Assembly: GCA_024234435.1 (NCBI GenBank)
Contig: JACKOF010000001.1
Location: 1,736,001-1,800,000 of the forward strand
Reading direction: 5' to 3'
DNA length: 64,000 nucleotides
Origin: Pseudomonadales bacterium
Lineage (GTDB): Bacteria > Pseudomonadota > Gammaproteobacteria > Pseudomonadales > Porticoccaceae
This document shows positions 61,231 to 64,000 of this stretch, one piece after another. The position numbers and the translations under genes are program-made. Every line of letters starts with the position of its first letter. Position 1 is the first letter of the stretch. A model generated the notes under the pieces. The model saw nothing but the letters and a program-made list of their open reading frames with translations, was not told the origin of the DNA and did not search any database.

Positions 61231-62304
61231 GTGTCATTACGGCGTTTATTTAAGTTTTCCTCCGAGGAAAAAACCGTTCACATCTCACCCGCCAACATTG
61301 AATTCAACACTACAGGAAAGATCTCGATCCTTGAATCAGGGCTTGCGAAAGGCTTGGCAATGCCTCACAGCTGTACTGTGGGCACCTGTGGCACCTGCAA
61401 GTGTAAATTGCTAAACGGTAAAATTCGTGAGCTAACCAATTTTGCCTACGTCCTCACCGAAGAGGACCTGAAAAACAACTACATCCTCACTTGCCAGTCT
61501 GTCGCAAAAACCGATGTGGAGCTGGAAATCGAAGACTTTGAGTCAAAACATCTAACACCGCCGGAAGACTTTGAAGGCCGCATTGTTAAAATGGTCGATA
61601 TCACACATGACATCAAACAGGTAACAGTCGAACTGGACAGACCTATTCATTTTGATGCAGGACAATACGTACAGTTAAGTACCCACTCAATTTACGGCGC
61701 CCGCTCCTACTCCTTTGCAATGGCACCCGAAAATAGCGGCAACAAAACCATCAGCCTGTTTATCCGCAAGGTTCCCGGCGGCGAATTCACAGGCAAACTA
61801 TTCGACAACCAGCTAAATGACGCTCCACTCAAAATCCACGGACCTTCAGGCAATTTCTGGCTAAGAGAAGGCAGCGGCCCCATGCTTTGCATTTCCGGTG
61901 GCAGCGGTCTGGCGCCTATTGTCAGCATGCTGGAACAGGCTGTAAAAAACCCTCCCGGCAAACCTTGCGTGGTGCTGTTTGGAGCCAGATCCCAAGCCGA
62001 CTTGTATGCCATTGAGCGACTGAAAGCAGTGGAGCAAAAATGGAACAGTGTCTTTTGTTTTATTCCTGTGCTATCTGACGAACCTGAAGACAGTGGCTGG
62101 CAAGGCTACCGTGGATTCGTCAACACAGCCATAGCAAATGCAGCCGGACAGTATATTTCCGAAGAAACCGATATCTATATGTGCGGCCCACCACCCATGA
62201 TTGATGCGTCTACCGAAACCCTGAAAGAATTGGGCGCTAACGAACACAGAATTCACTTTGACAAGTTCCTTGATTCCAGTCACGGCATTGTCAGACAAGA
62301 CTAA
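61231..62304 (+). CDS. [2Fe-2S] ferredoxin-NAD(P)H reductase, oxygenase electron-transfer component
   Basis: 357 residues from the GTG at 61231, 7 nt after GAGGAA. The N-terminal plant-type ferredoxin domain (to ~95) has SCTVGTCGTCKC plus a later LTCQ, giving the four Cys ligands. The FAD domain holds RSYSFAMAP (near 151), and the NAD domain GGSGLAPIVSMLEQ and MCGPPPMID. This fused reductase type (XylA, phenol and methane monooxygenase reductase) passes electrons from NADH to an oxygenase or hydroxylase. No oxygenase is in the window; aldehyde and alcohol dehydrogenases follow, so the partner is probably encoded beyond 64000 or elsewhere. Confidence 0.92.
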   Translation: MSLRRLFKFSSEEKTVHISPANIEFNTTGKISILESGLAKGLAMPHSCTVGTCGTCKCKLLNGKIRELTNFAYVLTEEDLKNNYILTCQSVAKTDVELEIEDFESKHLTPPEDFEGRIVKMVDITHDIKQVTVELDRPIHFDAGQYVQLSTHSIYGARSYSFAMAPENSGNKTISLFIRKVPGGEFTGKLFDNQLNDAPLKIHGPSGNFWLREGSGPMLCISGGSGLAPIVSMLEQAVKNPPGKPCVVLFGARSQADLYAIERLKAVEQKWNSVFCFIPVLSDEPEDSGWQGYRGFVNTAIANAAGQYISEETDIYMCGPPPMIDASTETLKELGANEHRIHFDKFLDSSHGIVRQD

Positions 62305-62356
62305 ATGAGCGTTACAATTATAGCCCGCATGACGAGCAGCTAGACAGGAACACCAA

Positions 62357-63829
62357 ATGAATATACCCGAAAACATTTTGCTCCCTACCAGAAAACTGCT
62401 TATTGGTGGCGAATGGGTCAGCGCCAGCCAGGAAGAAAAAATTACCATTACCAACCCCGCAACCGGACAGGCTTTCAGTGAGATCGAAAGTGGCTCAGAA
62501 GCAGATATAGACTTGGCTGTAAAAGCAGCGAGAAGAACGTTCGAAAGCAGCGCCTGGCGGCGTATGCGCCCCCTGGATCGCGGCAAAATACTGTCCCGCG
62601 TTGCGGATCTGATTGAAGCAAATGCCGATGAGCTGGCAGTGCTCGAGTGCCTCGATAACGGCAAGCCACAACATTTGGCAAAAATGGTCGACGTGCCGTC
62701 TGCAGCTGAAATATTCCGCTATATGTCAGGGTGGTGCTCCAAGCTGGGCGGTAAAACCCTGCCTGTCTCCGGCGATGGCAGCCACTATCACGCCTACACC
62801 CTTCGCCAGCCAATAGGGGTCGTTGGCGCTATCGTTCCCTGGAACTACCCCATGGCAATGGCCGCCTGGAAAATTGCCCCAGCACTGGCTGCCGGCTGCA
62901 CAATGGTATTAAAGCCGTCAGAAGTTACCCCGATGACAGCATTAAAGCTCGGCGAACTTTGTCTCGAAGCAGGCGTACCGGAAGGCGCTCTGAATATTGT
63001 CACTGGTTACGGCCACACCGCGGGGCAGGCGCTTATTAGCCACCCGGATGTCGATAAAGTCGCCTTTACCGGCTCAACAAATGTTGGCAAACATATACTT
63101 CGCACCTCCGCTGATAGCATGAAGCGAGTCAGCCTGGAGCTGGGCGGCAAATCACCCACCATTATCATGCCTGATGCAGACCTGGAAAAAGCAATTCCCG
63201 GCGCAGCCATGTCGATATTTTTCAATTCGGGGCAAATCTGTTTTGCCGGCTCTCGTCTGCTCGTTCATGAGGATGTTTACGATGCTGTCGTAGAGGGAGT
63301 AGCTCAGGTAGCCAAGTCGCTACCAATGGGCAGCGGCATGAAGGCGGAGACCATGATTGGCCCTGTGGTTTCCGAACAACAGCAGAAACGCATCATGGAC
63401 TACATCAATATCGGTCGAGAGGAAGGCTCCGAGATTGTAACCGGCGGAGGCAACGGCGGGCTGAATGAGGGTTATTTTGTCGAACCCACGATTCTGGCCA
63501 ACACATCAGCCGACCAGAAAGTCTTCCAGGAAGAAATTTTTGGCCCGGTACTAACAGCAACCCCCTTTAAGAACATTGAAGAAGCTATCCAGTTAGGCAA
63601 TGATTCCTGTTACGGCCTGGGAGCTAATGTTTGGTCTCAAAACATCAATACGTGCCACAAACTCGCGGATTCTCTTCAGGCAGGTACTGTCTGGACCAAT
63701 TGTTACTTTGTTGTTGATCCAGCCATGCCTTTTGGAGGTTTCAAAGAATCCGGTATCGGTCGTGAAGTAGGCGAAGAAGGTATCAATATGTATACTGAAT
63801 CCAAGTCTGTTTGCATCAAGCTTGACTAA
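62357..63829 (+). CDS. NAD(P)+-dependent aldehyde dehydrogenase
   Basis: 490 residues, complete ALDH. N-terminal IGGEWVSAS, the NAD-site PWNYPMAMAAWKIAPALAAG and KPSEVTP, the general-base motif LELGGKSP (about 257-264) and the nucleophile in FNSGQICFAGSR (Cys near 295). Ends YTESKSVCIKLD, as in betaine/phenylacetaldehyde-type enzymes. It oxidises an aldehyde to the acid, which the divergent operon's ligase could activate. AGGAACACCAA precedes the ATG. 52 nt from the reductase gene and 15 nt to the next, so they form one operon. Confidence 0.94.
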   Translation: MNIPENILLPTRKLLIGGEWVSASQEEKITITNPATGQAFSEIESGSEADIDLAVKAARRTFESSAWRRMRPLDRGKILSRVADLIEANADELAVLECLDNGKPQHLAKMVDVPSAAEIFRYMSGWCSKLGGKTLPVSGDGSHYHAYTLRQPIGVVGAIVPWNYPMAMAAWKIAPALAAGCTMVLKPSEVTPMTALKLGELCLEAGVPEGALNIVTGYGHTAGQALISHPDVDKVAFTGSTNVGKHILRTSADSMKRVSLELGGKSPTIIMPDADLEKAIPGAAMSIFFNSGQICFAGSRLLVHEDVYDAVVEGVAQVAKSLPMGSGMKAETMIGPVVSEQQQKRIMDYINIGREEGSEIVTGGGNGGLNEGYFVEPTILANTSADQKVFQEEIFGPVLTATPFKNIEEAIQLGNDSCYGLGANVWSQNINTCHKLADSLQAGTVWTNCYFVVDPAMPFGGFKESGIGREVGEEGINMYTESKSVCIKLD

Positions 63830-63844
63830 AAAAAGAGGATGATC

Positions 63845-64000
63845 ATGAACAACATTAAAGCGGCCATTGCTCGTGGCCCAGGGCAAGAGTTTTCCGTTGA
63901 AGAAGTCCAGCTGGACGACCCAAGAGAAAACGAGGTATTAGTCAAAATTTCTGGTGTCGGCATTTGCCACTCAGATCTCGCCGCCAAAGAGCAGCACCTG
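63845..64000 (+). CDS. Zinc-dependent alcohol dehydrogenase (MDR family), N-terminal part
   Basis: 52 codons are present before the window ends. AGAGG stands 6 nt before the ATG at 63845; another in-frame ATG is two codons upstream (63839). The start KAAIARGPGQEFSVEEVQLD, then VLVKISGVGICHSDLAAKE, is the catalytic domain of class III (formaldehyde/benzyl-alcohol-type) zinc alcohol dehydrogenases; Cys in GICHSD is the first catalytic zinc ligand. It would make the aldehyde used by the neighbouring ALDH. Confidence 0.9.
   Translation, partial: MNNIKAAIARGPGQEFSVEEVQLDDPRENEVLVKISGVGICHSDLAAKEQHL

Noticed and set aside
1..64000. Search for mobile elements, CRISPR arrays, prophage and stable RNA genes
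   Set aside because: No transposase, integrase, regular spaced repeats or tRNA/rRNA-like sequence was recognised by reading; a covariance search could not be run.

Overview
The window looks like the chromosome of a lipid- and hydrocarbon-degrading, probably marine, gammaproteobacterium. Base composition is even and near 50% GC by eye, and I saw no insertion sequence, integrase, phage gene, CRISPR array, tRNA or rRNA. The gammaproteobacterial signal comes from the TtgV-like IclR regulator, RimK, a KefA/MscK-type channel, ZntB, class II fumarase, NnrU, PlsB and a wax-ester synthase operon. Many acyl-CoA enzymes plus MMPL/DUF1302/DUF1329 envelope genes recall Cellvibrionales/Spongiibacteraceae or Marinobacter-like organisms. 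That placement is inference from gene content only.

Layout. 1-1.3 kb: the start of an RND multidrug pump (lipoprotein adaptor, cut by the window edge), divergent from a TtgV-like IclR regulator, with an operator-like palindrome inside the pump promoter. 1.3-4.1 kb: a tautomerase and two divergent EamA transporters. 4.1-8.4 kb: a MacAB-like ABC export operon (adaptor, ATPase and two FtsX-type permeases as separate genes). 8.6-16.6 kb: a catabolic block (FAD monooxygenase, SDR with an altered active site, acyl-CoA synthetase, PQQ/haem alcohol dehydrogenase, acyl-CoA dehydrogenase), then a thiopurine methyltransferase. 17.6-23.2 kb: envelope module A (MMPL/RND protein, LolA-like lipid carrier, outer-membrane barrel), divergent from a YgaV/BigR-type persulfide regulator and a DUF2892 membrane protein. 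23.3-25.1 kb: truncated haemoglobin, a 37-residue membrane peptide and a TetR regulator, tied together by three copies of a CATACC-N4-GGTATG operator. 25-41 kb: hydrolases, DUF445, transglutaminase-like, NnrU, VOC and orphan DUF1329 genes, RimK with an AstE-like amidohydrolase, then MscK-ZntB-FumC.

41-47.9 kb: envelope module B (DUF1302 barrel, DUF1329, YCF48-like propeller, MMPL protein) with a terminator inside the operon. 48.2-57.3 kb: a glycerolipid and neutral-lipid block: HAD-PlsC fusion, wax ester synthase/DGAT, patatin and monoacylglycerol lipase in one overlapping operon, followed by PlsB and GpsA. 57.5-64 kb: a second acyl-CoA operon (AMP ligase, enoyl-CoA hydratase, dienoyl-CoA reductase-like SDR), divergent from a [2Fe-2S] reductase, an aldehyde dehydrogenase and a truncated zinc alcohol dehydrogenase. 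The last group suggests hydroxylation and stepwise oxidation of a hydrophobic substrate to an acyl-CoA.

Together the genes describe a cell that takes up or secretes hydrophobic compounds, oxidises them to acyl-CoA, and stores the product as wax ester or triacylglycerol. The most interesting element is the pair of parallel 'MMPL pump + LolA-like carrier + outer-membrane barrel' modules, which look like complete routes across the envelope for an unknown lipid. Second is the three-operator TetR regulon built around a haemoglobin and a very small membrane protein.
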